A stretch of DNA of 64,000 nt from Serratia fonticola (GCF_001006005.1 NZ_CP011254.1:744001-808000); one strand, 5' to 3'. Positions 9,388 through 19,859 are shown, counted from the stretch's first letter. Notes: generated by a model not told the origin, from the letters alone. Numbers and translations: made by a program.

Positions 9388-9828
9388 GTGAACACACCGC
9401 TCCTTCGCACACTTCGTACCGCCCTTCTGTGTCTGCTCGCGCTGGGTACCTCAGCCTGCCAGCCCCCAAAGGCGAGTAAGCCCGACTCGCGTGCCGCCGT
9501 CGCAAAGCAGGCGGGCGCTGGAAACGCCCCACTCAAACAACGTGAGACTGAGCGATTAACGCAGTGCCAAACACAATTAAGGGTGTTGCAAAATATAAAC
9601 CCCAAACAATACCAACAGTACAAACAGTACAAACAGACCTTTGATCATCTGATGAACAGCGAGTCCCACTATGCCTGTCTGCAAGCACGAGTCAATGACA
9701 CGACCTAGGAGACGGAGGATGCGTTGTATCACTACAAAATCAACTACCTATGTGCCGGTGTCAGCCAGGCCGTATTGATCGGGCTGGCCGAACAGGGGAA
9801 GCAGATGAAAGAGGAACCGGTTAAATGA
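9388..9828 (+). pseudogene. Lipoprotein gene with an in-frame TAG stop
   Basis: A GTG at 9388 opens a lipoprotein: hydrophobic leader RTALLCLLALGTSAC with a plausible lipobox cysteine, then a charged linker and a CQTQLRVLQNINPKQYQQY region. Reading stops at TAG (9706-9708), but the same frame continues with protein-like sequence (ETEDALYHYKINYLCAGVSQ) to TGA at 9826-9828. I read this as one gene with a nonsense mutation; the intact part is a 106-residue lipoprotein. A second gene ending at 9708 by design is possible. The family was not recognised. Confidence 0.5.
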
Positions 9829-10489
9829 GGCGCAAAACGTGCTTGCTAACCTGGGGGACATGGCGCTGACGGCCCTGGTGATGACCGGCAAATGACGACG
9901 TGCCGGCACTGTTGCAGTTTGCCGAGCAGTATCAGCAGCAACGCCAACAGCCGGTGATTGCCGCCCCCACAAGCACCGAAAAATCGCCCGCGCCGAAAAC
10001 GACCACCCAACAGAAAAAGCCGCCCTGACCGGCTTCCCCTACAGGGGGAATATGTCCGCGACATCAGTCCAAAGCAGGCAGCAACTGGCGCACCAACGAC
10101 TCGAACTAGAAGCGCTGCGTCAGGAGGTTACCGTGCTACGGGCTGAAAAAACGGCGTTCCCCGCAGTCATGGCTCCCAACTCACTGCCCGAGCTGCACCT
10201 GTTGCAACGCTGGGTTGCCGGGCTGAGCGAAGCCTGGCGCGGTTCGCCCGATGCGCTACACAGCGCCGCCCTGCTTCGTCAGGCGACACAGCAGACCGCA
10301 AGGGCGCAACAAACCGAGGAGGCCCATGAACAACGGCAGCGAGAGGACCAGCAGGCTTACGCACCTCCCAGCAGGACAATGAGCAGAAGCTGGCAAAACA
10401 GAAAACGATAACCCAACAGACACAGGCAGAACTCGATGACGTGCGCAAACGATCATCGTGGAATATCACCCCAATCCAATTGGTGTAGG
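9829..10489 (+). pseudogene. Decayed coiled-coil protein gene, several frameshifts
   Basis: Protein-like sequence jumps between frames. First comes AQNVLANLGDMALTALVM, then after a stop DVPALLQFAEQYQQQRQQ. An open stretch at 10,052-10,411 (RQQLAHQRLELEALRQEV, heptad-like) shifts near 10,365 into QQDNEQKLAKQKTITQQTQ and ends with TAG at about 10,489. Glutamine-rich heptads suggest a periplasmic coiled-coil protein. Several frame changes in 650 bp point to decay of one or two genes of this locus; sequencing error is a less likely alternative. A further frame after 10,490 (DNVRLSYAAWVALGLDIQT) may be another remnant. Confidence 0.5.
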
Positions 10490-10747
10490 ATAACGTACGC
10501 CTGTCCTACGCGGCGTGGGTTGCGCTGGGCCTGGATATTCAGACGCTGATGGCCTGGGGTGTGCCCATAGACTCCTCCTATTCTCAAAATATAGGCCAGA
10601 TTTGTCTACGGGTTCGGGGTCACTCCACAAGTGATCCGTAATGTTCGATTTTCGCCTGTGTCAGCTTTGTCTTTATCGCCTGGTTTCATGGTTTCAATAA
10701 TTTTGGCTGATGGTGTTTTTTCTCTTTTTGTCTAACTAGTTAACTCC

Positions 10748-10775
10748 ATGAGTGTCACTGTTACATGACACTCAT
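10748..10775 (+). terminator. Strong palindromic terminator before trmB
   Basis: ATGAGTGTCA and TGACACTCAT form a perfect 10-bp stem with an 8-base loop, followed by TTTT on the plus strand. It separates the decayed locus from the convergent trmB end at 10,851. The rest of 10,490-10,850 holds only remnant sequence. Confidence 0.75.
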
Positions 10776-10850
10776 TTTAAAATCAATTTAATGCGCAAAT
10801 ATCCCTATTGACTCATCACGAAAAAATGGTTTGGTTACTATAATTAGCCA

Positions 10851-11570
10851 TTATTCCATCCTCTCAAACATCAAATCCCAAACGCCATGTCCCAGACGCT
10901 GGCCACGTAATTCAAATTTTGTCAGCGGACGCGAGTCCGGGCGCGGTACGTAATCATTACTCTCAGAGAGATTACGGTAGCCTGCGCTGCTGTTCATGAC
11001 TTCCAGCATGTGTTCCGCATAGGGTTGCCAGTCGGTGGCCATATGGAATACGCCACCGACTTTTAATTTGCGCAGCACCAGCTCAACAAACGGCGTCTGT
11101 ACGATGCGGCGTTTGTTGTGGCGCGCCTTGTGCCACGGATCCGGGAAGAACAGCTGCACCATATCCAGTGAAGCGTCCGGGATCATATTCTGCAAAACTT
11201 CTACCGCATCGTGGCACATCACCCGCAGGTTGGCCAACTCCGCCTCATGGGCATCGGCCAGGCAAGCACCCACGCCCGGCGAGTGAACCTCGATCCCCAG
11301 GAAGTTCTGCTGCGGATTATTGCCCGCCATGGTGACCAGCGATGCCCCCATGCCAAAACCAATCTCCAGCACGGTTGGCGCTTCACGGCCAAACAGCGCG
11401 GCGATATCGACAGGTTCAGCCTGATATTCCACGCCCATCACCGGCCAATAGTTGTCCAGCGCCTGCTGCTGGCCTTTGGTCAACCGCCCTTGGCGGCGAA
11501 CAAAACTGCGGATACGGCGCATCGCGCGGCCGTTCTCATCAAATTCTGGGGAGATGACGTCATTAATCAT
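10851..11570 (-). CDS. trmB: tRNA (guanine-N7-)-methyltransferase
   Basis: 239 residues, the usual enterobacterial length. The SAM-binding motif is [12 protein letters not shown] (about residue 69), and the family-specific [12 protein letters not shown] follows near residue 144, where the aspartate and basic residues contact tRNA. The enzyme puts m7G at position 46 of many tRNAs, in the cytosol. It is divergent from mutY across about 180 bp, as in other Enterobacterales. Confidence 0.97.
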   Translation of the reverse strand: MINDVISPEFDENGRAMRRIRSFVRRQGRLTKGQQQALDNYWPVMGVEYQAEPVDIAALFGREAPTVLEIGFGMGASLVTMAGNNPQQNFLGIEVHSPGVGACLADAHEAELANLRVMCHDAVEVLQNMIPDASLDMVQLFFPDPWHKARHNKRRIVQTPFVELVLRKLKVGGVFHMATDWQPYAEHMLEVMNSSAGYRNLSESNDYVPRPDSRPLTKFELRGQRLGHGVWDLMFERME

Positions 11571-11753
11571 AGTGCTTTCTGTCTATTTGGCTGCCAATTA
11601 GGGGAACGCGCATTATGCAAAGATACCTTGCTTTAGCAAGCGTTCATCATCATACCGGATGTGCTACTGCGGAAAGTTCCGGTTTACAGCACCATCACTC
11701 TATGCTGCAATCGCGCATCATTATTTATCTGCCGGATAGCGAACTCGCTCATG

Positions 11754-12851
11754 ATGCAAGCACAACAGTTCTCGCACGTAGTGCTTGACTGGTACCAACG
11801 CTATGGCCGTAAAACGCTGCCGTGGCAACTCGATAAAACGCCTTATCAAGTATGGCTCTCTGAGGTGATGCTGCAACAAACTCAGGTTGCCACCGTTATT
11901 CCTTATTTTCAGCGCTTTATGGCACACTTTCCGAACGTGAGAGCCTTGGCCGAAGCGCCGCAGGATGAAGTCCTGCATCTGTGGACCGGGCTTGGCTATT
12001 ATGCCCGCGCCAGAAACCTGCATAAAGCGGCGCAGACCATTGTCGCACAGCACGGCGGTGAGTTCCCGACAACCTTTGAAGAAATTGTCGCTCTGCCTGG
12101 CGTAGGCCGTTCAACCGCCGGTGCCATTCTCTCTCTGTCCCAGGGGCAGCACTATCCAATCCTCGACGGTAACGTCAAACGTGTACTGGCCCGTTGCTAC
12201 GCCATAGCTGGCTGGCCGGGTAAGAAAGAGGTGGAAAATCGCCTATGGGAGATCAGCGAAGAGGTCACTCCAGCAAAAGGGGTTGGCCAGTTCAATCAGG
12301 CGATGATGGATCTGGGAGCGATGGTCTGCACCCGTAGTAAACCGAAATGTGAGCTATGCCCGCTCAATGTCGGCTGCATCGCTAACGGCAACAGCAGTTG
12401 GGCCAACTACCCGGGCAAAAAGCCCAAGCAAACCCTGCCGGAAAAAACCGCCTACTTCCTGATGCTACAACAGGGCGATGGCGTCTGGCTGGAACAGCGA
12501 CCAGGAGCTGGCCTATGGGGCGGGTTATTCTGCTTCCCGCAGTTTAGCGCGCGGATCGATCTGGAACTCTGGCTGCAACAACGCGGCCTGCAAGGTAGCC
12601 GTATAGAGCAAATGACCGCCTTCCGCCACACCTTCAGCCATTTCCATCTGGATATTGTGCCTATGTGGCTGAACATCGACAAAGCGGGTAGCGCCATGGA
12701 TGCGGGTTCCGGTCTCTGGTATAACTTAACGCAGCCCCCTTCGGTCGGGCTGGCCGCGCCGGTTGAGCGCCTGCTACAGCAGTTGGCCAAACAGTCCCCG
12801 ACCCAACCCGGTTTATTTGGCAACAGCGCCATTGACGAGGAATTAGCATGA
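11754..12851 (+). CDS. mutY: Adenine DNA glycosylase MutY
   Basis: Removes adenine mispaired with 8-oxoguanine. I chose the start at 11754 ([20 protein letters not shown]) because it matches E. coli MutY; an upstream 31-residue extension has no support. The catalytic glutamate is in [12 protein letters not shown], the helix-hairpin-helix in [15 protein letters not shown], the catalytic aspartate in [12 protein letters not shown], and the four cysteines of the 4Fe-4S cluster in [17 protein letters not shown]. The C-terminal MutT-like domain recognising 8-oxoG is complete. The stop overlaps the yggX start by 4 bp. Confidence 0.97.
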   Translation: MQAQQFSHVVLDWYQRYGRKTLPWQLDKTPYQVWLSEVMLQQTQVATVIPYFQRFMAHFPNVRALAEAPQDEVLHLWTGLGYYARARNLHKAAQTIVAQHGGEFPTTFEEIVALPGVGRSTAGAILSLSQGQHYPILDGNVKRVLARCYAIAGWPGKKEVENRLWEISEEVTPAKGVGQFNQAMMDLGAMVCTRSKPKCELCPLNVGCIANGNSSWANYPGKKPKQTLPEKTAYFLMLQQGDGVWLEQRPGAGLWGGLFCFPQFSARIDLELWLQQRGLQGSRIEQMTAFRHTFSHFHLDIVPMWLNIDKAGSAMDAGSGLWYNLTQPPSVGLAAPVERLLQQLAKQSPTQPGLFGNSAIDEELA

Positions 12852-13120
12852 GCAGAACCATTTTTTGTACCTTCCTGCAGCGTGACGCCGATGGGCAAGA
12901 CTTCCAGCTCTATCCAGGGGAAGTCGGCAAGCGCATCTACAACGAAATCTCCAAGGAAGCCTGGGGAGAATGGATGAAGAAGCAGACCATGCTGATCAAC
13001 GAGAAAAAGCTCAACATGATGAACGTGGATGACCGCAAACTGCTGGAACAAGAGATGGTCCGCTTCCTGTTCGAAGGACATGAGGTCCACATCGAAGGCT
13101 ATACGCCACCGAGCGAATAA
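12848..13120 (+). CDS. yggX: Fe(2+)-trafficking/oxidative protection protein YggX
   Basis: 90-residue cytosolic protein with the family pattern of a conserved N-terminal cysteine ([15 protein letters not shown]) and [17 protein letters not shown]. YggX protects iron-sulfur proteins and limits oxidative DNA damage, which fits cotranscription with the iron-sulfur enzyme MutY. It overlaps mutY by 4 bp. Confidence 0.96.
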   Translation: MSRTIFCTFLQRDADGQDFQLYPGEVGKRIYNEISKEAWGEWMKKQTMLINEKKLNMMNVDDRKLLEQEMVRFLFEGHEVHIEGYTPPSE

Positions 13121-13185
13121 GATTTTCCGGGCCAGCGCTGGCCCTTTCCCCCTGTTTAATTCTTCGCGTATACGGCTTTAACAAG

Positions 13186-14262
13186 ATGAAGAAAATATTA
13201 GCTTTGCTAGTGATAGCGCCTTTGCTGATCTCCTGTTCCGGCAAAAAAAACGACGTGGTCACGGAAGCCTATGTCAAAGACACCAACGCCTTTGATATTT
13301 TGATGGGCCAATTTGCCCACAATATCGAGAACATCTGGGGGCTGAGCGAAGTTCTGATCGCCGGGCCAAAGGACTACGTCAAATATACCGACCAATATCA
13401 GACCCGTAGCCACATCAACTTTGATTCGGGCACCATCACTATCGAAACCATCGCCACCACCGATCCGGCGGCTCATCTGCGCCAGGCGGTGATCAGCACC
13501 CTGTTGATGGGTGACGATCCAGGCTCGATCGACCTCTATTCCGACGCCAATGATATCCAGATCAGCAAAGAGCCGTTCCTGTACGGCCAGGTGCTGGATA
13601 ACAAGGGCCAACCCATCCGCTGGGAATGGCGGGCAGCGCACTTCGCCGACTACCTGCTGCAAAACAAGCTAAAGAGGCGCACCTCGGGCCTGCACGTGAT
13701 CTACTCGGTGACTATGCAACTGGTGCCTAACCACCTGGATAAACGTGCACACAAATATCTGCCGATGGTTCGCCAGGCGTCTGAGAAATACGGCGTCGAA
13801 GAGTCGCTGATCCTGGCGATTATGCAGACCGAATCCAGCTTTAACCCGTATGCGGTAAGCGGTTCCGACGCGCTGGGCCTGATGCAGGTGGTGCAACATA
13901 CCGCCGGTAAAGACGTGTTCCAGAGCAAAGGTAAATGGGGTACGCCAAGCCGCAGCTACCTGTTCGATCCGGAGAACAACATTGATACCGGTACCGCCTA
14001 TCTGGCTATCTTGCAGAACAACTACCTGGGCGGCATCCAGAACCCGACCTCACGCCGTTATGCGGTGATCACTGCTTATAACGGTGGGGCTGGCAGCGTG
14101 CTGCGGGTGTTCAATAGTGACAAGGCCAAGGCGGTAACCATCATCAACAGCATGCAACCTGGTGATATTTATCAAACCCTGACCACCAAGCATCCGGCGG
14201 GTGAATCACGCCGTTATCTGGTGAAGGTTAACAACGCGCAGAAAAACTACCGGCGGAAGTAA
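13186..14262 (+). CDS. mltC: Membrane-bound lytic murein transglycosylase C
   Basis: 358-residue lipoprotein. The leader [16 protein letters not shown] has a lipobox with the acylated cysteine at residue 17. The C-terminal SLT domain carries the catalytic glutamate in [16 protein letters not shown] and the following [11 protein letters not shown] motif. It cleaves peptidoglycan glycan strands to 1,6-anhydromuropeptides at the outer membrane. Gene order mutY-yggX-mltC is conserved. Confidence 0.97.
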   Translation: MKKILALLVIAPLLISCSGKKNDVVTEAYVKDTNAFDILMGQFAHNIENIWGLSEVLIAGPKDYVKYTDQYQTRSHINFDSGTITIETIATTDPAAHLRQAVISTLLMGDDPGSIDLYSDANDIQISKEPFLYGQVLDNKGQPIRWEWRAAHFADYLLQNKLKRRTSGLHVIYSVTMQLVPNHLDKRAHKYLPMVRQASEKYGVEESLILAIMQTESSFNPYAVSGSDALGLMQVVQHTAGKDVFQSKGKWGTPSRSYLFDPENNIDTGTAYLAILQNNYLGGIQNPTSRRYAVITAYNGGAGSVLRVFNSDKAKAVTIINSMQPGDIYQTLTTKHPAGESRRYLVKVNNAQKNYRRK

Positions 14263-14675
14263 TCGCTGGTGGGAAAATACGGGGCTGGGGGGAGACATGT
14301 TTCCCCTCACCCTAACCCTCTCCCACAGGGAGAGGGGACCGACCGTGCTAGATCTTAACTACGGTATTCGTCCTCGACATCACCTTCTTACGGAATAACT
14401 TCCACATCTGAGCACAGCACCAACTCCTTTTTGGGGACAGATCGAGTACGCTGATTTTTCTGCGTCATACCCCCATCCTCGTTCTTCTTACTCCGCATTT
14501 ACCGGAGCAGCACAGGCCAACCAAGCACTCCGGTCAGCTCCCTCTCCCGAAAAATAAGGGGACCGAACGTGCAACAACTTAACTCCAGTATCCAACCGCC
14601 ACATCAAATCGAACATGCCACAGCTTTACGCCACACCTAACCACCACTCCGGTCAGCTCCCTCTCCCTGTGGGAG
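14263..14675. repeat. REP-like repeat region downstream of mltC
   Basis: No gene is seen. 14,303-14,338 holds the Serratia-type intergenic repeat (CCCTCACCCTAACCCTCTCC, then an AGGGAGAGGGG half). An inverted partner is split by the IS at 14,655-14,675 and 15,961-15,981. Between them CTCCGGTCAGCTCCCTCTCC occurs twice (about 14,529 and 14,648). These are likely REP/BIME-like elements that may also end the mltC transcript. Confidence 0.6.
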
Positions 14676-15960
14676 TGTACAGACCGGGGACATGGTGAAC
14701 AGGTGTTCAAGGACATGGTGAACACTTTTTAACATCCTTTACCCATGATGATCGACCTATTTCTCAGGTCGATCGTCCCCACTTTCGTGCTGTACCACCA
14801 TACCTCGTAGTACCCCTCCCTCTCACTTTCCTTCAGTCCGACATATTCACCGATAAAGGCCTTGCCCACTTTCAGGCTCATCCCTTTCAGACTCAGTTTT
14901 CCACTGACATCCACTTTCCTGACCAAGACCCCCTCGTCATACTCGGCTGCCGCTGGATTACCATTGTACTGTCGCGATGAAGGCTGATAACGGGACGCCG
15001 GTACCGCCATTGACAGGGCTTCATGTGGACGTTCTAGGTTGTAGATTTCTCGCCAGGCGTCGAACACCTCCTGCAACTGCGTGGCATGGGTAAACCACCG
15101 CCCCTGCAGGAGCTCTGCCTTCAGGCTGCGGTGGAAGCGCTCCAGCTTACCCTGAGTCTGAGGATGATAAGGCCGCGAGTGACCCACCCGGATACCCTGA
15201 CGCATCAGCCACAGTTCCAGTGCGGTCCAACTGCCCGTCGTGTCGCCCCAGGGCGCACCGTTATCCATGGTCATTCTCTCCGGCAAGCCATAACGTTCGA
15301 ACACCGCTACCAACTGAGACTGCACGGTGACGCGTCGTTCGTCTGGGCAGTGCGCCAGACAGAGCGAGAAGCGTGAATGGTCATCCAGCAGGGTCAGCGG
15401 ATGGCAACGCCCTTCGGCGAAGGGGAAGTGGCCTTTAAAGTCCATCTGCCAGAGCTGGTTCGGTGCATCATGTTCAAAGCGTCCAACAGTGGGCGCTGGT
15501 GATGGGCCACCCGGTAGCAGGTCATGGCGGCGCATCAGGTTATGCACGGTGCTGGCGGCAGGTAACGTATGCCCCTGCATCTCAAGCCACCGCTTGAGCT
15601 TGCGCGCCCCCCACATCGGATGGGCCAGATGCGCAGCGCGGAGGTGTTGGACAACGATATCGGGTGTTCTGGAAGGGGAATGGTGTGGCACTCGAGAACG
15701 TTCGTTCAGACCGGCCCGCCCATCAGACTGCCAGCGATGTAACCACTTGTATGCGGTAGCAGGCGCTATGCCGAACTGACGGCATAGCGCACGGATATTA
15801 GCGCCTTCTTGCGAGGCGAAAAGCACAAACTCGGTACGTAATGACATGGCAGATCTCTCATTCCACGGCATAAGCAGCTCCACTCAGAAGTACTCATACC
15901 TATGTTGTAAGTGTCTACCATGTCCCCGAACAAGTGTTCATGATGTCCCCGGTCTGTACA
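14676..15960. mobile_element. IS481-family insertion sequence, complete
   Basis: 1,285-bp element. Its ends are inverted repeats beginning TGTACAGACCGGGGACAT on both sides with a mismatch just inside, starting TGT and ending ACA as usual for IS481. GGGAG is present on both flanks (14,671-14,675 and 15,961-15,965), fitting a 5-bp target duplication. Joining the flanks restores a REP-like repeat of the kind at 14,303, so insertion into that repeat is clear. The transposase is intact, so the element may be active. Confidence 0.9.
14729..15871 (-). CDS. IS481-family DDE transposase
   Basis: 380-residue transposase. The start at 15871 (MPWNERSAMSLRTEF) follows GGAGCTGCTT. The N-terminus has a helix-turn-helix (IRALCRQFGIAPATAYKWL), then the rve catalytic domain with the first Asp in LWQMDFKGHFPF, the second in TMDNGAPWGD and the Glu in QGKLERFHRSLKAE, so the DDE triad is complete. 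It fills the IS from 14,676 to 15,960. Confidence 0.93.
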   Translation of the reverse strand: MPWNERSAMSLRTEFVLFASQEGANIRALCRQFGIAPATAYKWLHRWQSDGRAGLNERSRVPHHSPSRTPDIVVQHLRAAHLAHPMWGARKLKRWLEMQGHTLPAASTVHNLMRRHDLLPGGPSPAPTVGRFEHDAPNQLWQMDFKGHFPFAEGRCHPLTLLDDHSRFSLCLAHCPDERRVTVQSQLVAVFERYGLPERMTMDNGAPWGDTTGSWTALELWLMRQGIRVGHSRPYHPQTQGKLERFHRSLKAELLQGRWFTHATQLQEVFDAWREIYNLERPHEALSMAVPASRYQPSSRQYNGNPAAAEYDEGVLVRKVDVSGKLSLKGMSLKVGKAFIGEYVGLKESEREGYYEVWWYSTKVGTIDLRNRSIIMGKGC

Positions 15961-16001
15961 GGGAGAGGGTTGGGGTGAGGGGCAAAGACTGGACTTGAGA
16001 G

Positions 16002-17138
16002 CTACCCTTTTTCCGCCAATGTATAGCCGTTGCGTCCATTAGCCTTGGCTTGATACAGAGCCTTGTCGGCCATCTCTACCAGTTGCTCACGCCCCACGTC
16101 TGCTCGCCATAATGCAATCCCCTGGCTCACCGTGACCCATTGCCCAACGTCGGAGCCTTCATGCGGGATCGCGATCGCCGCGACCTGAGACTTGATCCTT
16201 TCAGCCACCGCTATCGCCTCGGCACGATCGGCTTTTGGCAGCAGAATGATAAATTCCTCTCCACCGTAACGAGCCACCAGATCCTGTGAACGACGTACGC
16301 TACTTTCAAAGCATTCGGCCAGGCGGATCAGGCACTCATCCCCCATCTGGTGGCCGTAATGGTCGTTATATTTTTTAAAGAAATCCACGTCTAGCAGGAT
16401 GATGGCGAAAGGTTCCCGACTCTCCGCCTCCCGAGAAAACACCGAGTCGAAGTAGTTGCTGAAATAGCGCCGATTGGCCAGCCCGGTCAGCGGATCGCGA
16501 TTAGCCAATTTCCCCAGGCGGTCAATCAGTTGCTTGTTCTCCCTTTCCCGCTCGATGGCCAACATAAACCATTTCTCCAACATGCGTTTGGCCGAGTAGA
16601 TCAGAAACAGCATCAGCAAATAAGAGAACACGTTCGCCACAGAGGCCGCACCGCGCAGGATAATATTTTCGCTGATGGACATCACCAATATCGGTATCGT
16701 AAACAGGCACAGCAGCAAAGGAGAGAGGTAAAAGGGGATCAGAGAGGCAAACACCAAGCCAATCAGCAAGGGGTAGACCAGGGTAACGTTGTCCATGACA
16801 ATCAGGTGATGAAAGGCAGCACACCAACATAGCGACAAAACCGTCACACTGGCGATCAACCCCCACCAGCGGGCTTTCTCACCGTATGGCCGTAATAATC
16901 TCAACACTACATAGGTGACGAAGGCGACCAACATCACGCCGGTGATCGCCGGAGCTGAACGTAGCAAATGGCTTAACGACTCGTAAAGCCCTGACCCCAG
17001 ACGCTGTAGGAACAGGTAGAAAGAGAACAAGGCGTTAACCAGCAAAAACCAGTCAAAACTGTGAAACGTGGACTTTCTTTTTTCTTTGGCAACCCAGGCG
17101 GCGTATTTTCTATCTTTCATCGTTGGACTCGTTGTCAT
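16002..17138 (-). CDS. Membrane-bound diguanylate cyclase (GGDEF)
   Basis: 378 residues: five or six N-terminal transmembrane segments (about 30-195), then a GGDEF domain with the active-site variant RYGGEEFIILLPKADR and NDHYGHQMGDECL for nucleotide binding. It should make cyclic di-GMP from two GTP and raise adhesion or biofilm formation. No RxxD inhibitory site is obvious upstream of GGEEF. It lies alone between the IS and speC; I cannot assign an E. coli orthologue. Confidence 0.9.
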   Translation of the reverse strand: MTTSPTMKDRKYAAWVAKEKRKSTFHSFDWFLLVNALFSFYLFLQRLGSGLYESLSHLLRSAPAITGVMLVAFVTYVVLRLLRPYGEKARWWGLIASVTVLSLCWCAAFHHLIVMDNVTLVYPLLIGLVFASLIPFYLSPLLLCLFTIPILVMSISENIILRGAASVANVFSYLLMLFLIYSAKRMLEKWFMLAIERERENKQLIDRLGKLANRDPLTGLANRRYFSNYFDSVFSREAESREPFAIILLDVDFFKKYNDHYGHQMGDECLIRLAECFESSVRRSQDLVARYGGEEFIILLPKADRAEAIAVAERIKSQVAAIAIPHEGSDVGQWVTVSQGIALWRADVGREQLVEMADKALYQAKANGRNGYTLAEKG

Positions 17139-17248
17139 ACCACTCTACTCAATGTAGCGGTGACATCCGTCTTTGTCATGCAAGATAGACGGGGCGGCAT
17201 ACGGCTAAGCATGCGGCGCCCCTACAGCAAGGCAAATTGGTTGCGATT

Positions 17249-19411
17249 TTACGGCTTGATCATATAGCCAAAAATCCGTTTCCAGCCGTGATCTTTCTTC
17301 TCGATGTACACGCCCTGCAGCTCCGGTGAGAAGCCAGGCAAGCGGTTGATGCCCTCCTCCAGCGCCAGGAAGTAACGCTGTACCGCGCCGCCCCACACTT
17401 CGCCTGGCACCACGCACAGTACGCCCGGTGGATAAGGTAAGGCACCTTCTGCCGCTATGCGCCCGGCTGCCTGAGCGATCGGCACCAGCTCAACGTTATC
17501 GCGGATAAACTCGACGTTGGCATCCTGCGGATTCATCATCACCGGCGGGAAATGATCCTGACGGAACATCTCTTTTTGCAACTGCTTCACGTCGAAGCTG
17601 ACGTACAGATCGTGCATCTCCTGGCACAGCTGACGAAGGGTGTAGCCTGCATAACGCTGCTGATTCTTGCGATAGACCGTCGGCAAGACCTCACTCAGTG
17701 GCGCATCTGCCTCGACGTAACGCTCGAACTGCACCAGCATATCCACCAGATGATCCATTTTCGCCGGGTTCTCCGCCGGGGTCAGCAGGAACAGGATCGA
17801 GTTGAGATCGCACTTCTCCGGCACTATGCCGTTCTCACGCAGGAAGTTGGCCAGAATGGTTGCCGGGATACCAAACTCGGTGTACTGACCGGTGGCCGCA
17901 TCAATCCCCGGCGTGGTCAGCAGCAACTTGCAGGGATCGACCAGATACTGCCCCTGTGCATAGCCTGCAAAACCGTGCCATTGCTCGCCCGGTACAAAGT
18001 TGAAGAAGCGTGCATCGTTGGCGATCAGGTCGGTATCGTAGTCCTGCCAGTTCTTGCCTGCCACCTGCGGCGGAATAAAGGGCCGCAGCTGCGAGCAGCG
18101 TGCCAGCAGTTGTTTACGCGTGTCGATCCCCAGCTTGACGCACTCCATCCACATGCGGCGGCCAGCGGCACCGGCATGCATCTTGGCGTTGACGTCCAGC
18201 GCGGCAAACAGCGGATAAAACGGGCTGGTTGAGGCATGCAGCATAAACGCATTGTTGAGATGCTTGTGGTTGCAGTGGCGTTTCTGGCCTTTGATGTGAT
18301 CGTCTTTCTTGTGGATCTGCGAAGTCTGCGAGAACCCGGCCTGCTGCTTATGCACCGATTGCGTGACGAAAATACCCGGATCGTGCTCATCCAGTTCCAA
18401 CAGCAGCGGCGAGCACTCTTTCAGCATCGGGATAAAGCCTTCATACCCCACCCAGGCCGAATCAAACAGGATGTAATCGCACAGATGGCCGATGGTATCG
18501 ATCACCTGACGGGCGTTGTAAATCGTGCCGTCATAGGTGCCGAGCTGAATGATCGCCAGGCGGAATGGCCGTGCCGCAGAGGCTTTTTCTGGGGCAACAT
18601 GGCGGATCTGCTCGCGCAGGTAAGCTTCATCAAAGCATTGGGAATCGATGCCGCCGATAAAACCAAACGGGTTACGCGCGGTTTCCAGATACACCGGCGT
18701 CGCCCCAGCCTGGATCAACGCACCGTGGTGATTGGATTTATGGTTATTGCGATCGAACAGTACCAGATCGCCACGCGTCAGCAGCGCGTTGGTCACCACT
18801 TTATTGGAGGCCGAAGTACCGTTCAGCACGAAGTAGGTTTTATCAGCGTTGAACACTTTCGCCGCGTGTTTTTGCGCATCCTTGGCCGAGCCTTCATGGA
18901 TCAGCAGATCGCCCAGCTTCACATCGGCGTTGCACATGTCCGAACGGAAAATCGTTTCACCGTAAAACTCGAAAAACTTGCGCCCTGCCGGGTGTTTGCG
19001 GAAAAACTCCCCGCCCTGATGGCCCGGGCAGGCAAAGGTTGAGTTCTCCATCTCCACGTAGGTTTTCAGCGTTTTGAAGAACGGCGGTAACAGCGCCTGC
19101 TCGTAGGCATCGGCGGCGGCCTCCAACTGCGCCATGTAAAACGCTTTGGTCGCGGCAGCCAAGGCAAATACGCCAGTAATCAACGGCAGGTGATCCGGGG
19201 AGAGCTGCTCATCCCCCTCAACGGCAACAAACGTCGGGATCTCAAAGCCGGTCGCTTTGAGCGTTGCCAGAATACCGGCATCCACATCGCTAACGGAGAC
19301 CACGGCAGCCGCCACATCGGTATAGTCAGTCTGCCCCACGCGCACGATTTCGCGCAGGGTTTCAATGCTGGCTACCAGGCTGGCGCTGGTTGCTATCTTC
19401 AATTCTTTCAT
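17249..19411 (-). CDS. speC: Ornithine decarboxylase, biosynthetic
   Basis: 720-residue PLP enzyme making putrescine from ornithine in the cytosol. The start at 19411 (MKELKIATSASL) matches E. coli SpeC; a 30-residue upstream extension is unlikely. The PLP lysine lies in TQSVHKQQAGFSQTSQ. The sequence follows SpeC rather than the inducible SpeF (for example NSTFACPGHQGGEFF and FVLNGTSASNKVV with an SpeC-like C-terminus). E. coli has nupG between mltC and speC; here that place holds the IS and the GGDEF gene. A small open frame with a strong ribosome site lies upstream at 19,641-19,751. Confidence 0.93.
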   Translation of the reverse strand: MKELKIATSASLVASIETLREIVRVGQTDYTDVAAAVVSVSDVDAGILATLKATGFEIPTFVAVEGDEQLSPDHLPLITGVFALAAATKAFYMAQLEAAADAYEQALLPPFFKTLKTYVEMENSTFACPGHQGGEFFRKHPAGRKFFEFYGETIFRSDMCNADVKLGDLLIHEGSAKDAQKHAAKVFNADKTYFVLNGTSASNKVVTNALLTRGDLVLFDRNNHKSNHHGALIQAGATPVYLETARNPFGFIGGIDSQCFDEAYLREQIRHVAPEKASAARPFRLAIIQLGTYDGTIYNARQVIDTIGHLCDYILFDSAWVGYEGFIPMLKECSPLLLELDEHDPGIFVTQSVHKQQAGFSQTSQIHKKDDHIKGQKRHCNHKHLNNAFMLHASTSPFYPLFAALDVNAKMHAGAAGRRMWMECVKLGIDTRKQLLARCSQLRPFIPPQVAGKNWQDYDTDLIANDARFFNFVPGEQWHGFAGYAQGQYLVDPCKLLLTTPGIDAATGQYTEFGIPATILANFLRENGIVPEKCDLNSILFLLTPAENPAKMDHLVDMLVQFERYVEADAPLSEVLPTVYRKNQQRYAGYTLRQLCQEMHDLYVSFDVKQLQKEMFRQDHFPPVMMNPQDANVEFIRDNVELVPIAQAAGRIAAEGALPYPPGVLCVVPGEVWGGAVQRYFLALEEGINRLPGFSPELQGVYIEKKDHGWKRIFGYMIKP

Positions 19412-19640
19412 CATGCTGAGTCTCAAACGGTTAAGGATGAGGGTGTGCCACTGGGCACATAATGAGATAACCCTGGTTATCCCGGCAAAGTGATGAGCCA
19501 AGGCGCAACCATGACCGGCCGATGCGGGTAGGCATCAGACAACTATCGGGGACTGGGATCGGCAGCGTCCGATAGACATCAGTAAAATCAGAGCCGCAGC
19601 TCTATTTTTAATCATGCCTAACAGCGAGCATTGGCTAGCT

Positions 19641-19751
19641 TTACCGCATAAAGGGCAGCGGTGTTCGCATAAATGGCGTTAAGGAAACTCGGAGTGAGGG
19701 CGTCATCAGACTTCTGGAGCGCAGTTGCGCTGAGGTGGTTAAACCCGTCAT
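19641..19751 (-). CDS. Possible leader peptide upstream of speC
   Basis: 36-codon frame (begins MTGLTTSAQLRSRSL) with an unusually strong AGAGGAG ribosome site seven bases before the ATG, ending 229 bp before speC. It is rich in Arg, Leu, Thr and Pro. E. coli speF is controlled by an ornithine-sensing leader (SpeFL), which makes a leader here tempting, but no clear similarity to SpeFL is visible. A second overlapping 66-codon frame (19,618-19,818) has a weaker start. Its translation is unproven. Confidence 0.3.
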   Translation of the reverse strand: MTGLTTSAQLRSRSLMTPSLRVSLTPFMRTPLPFMR

Positions 19752-19859
19752 GCCTGTACTCCTCTGTGATGAAATGGGGAATTCGCGCAATGATTACACG
19801 TTTTTTTCGAGGGTTCAAGCCGGTTAATAGTTACTATTAATGCATAATTATTTAGTGAT

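Noticed and set aside
18236..19042. 268-codon plus-strand frame antisense to speC
   Set aside because: Shadow of the SpeC coding sequence; His/Arg/Gln-rich translation, no ribosome site, and SpeC is certain.
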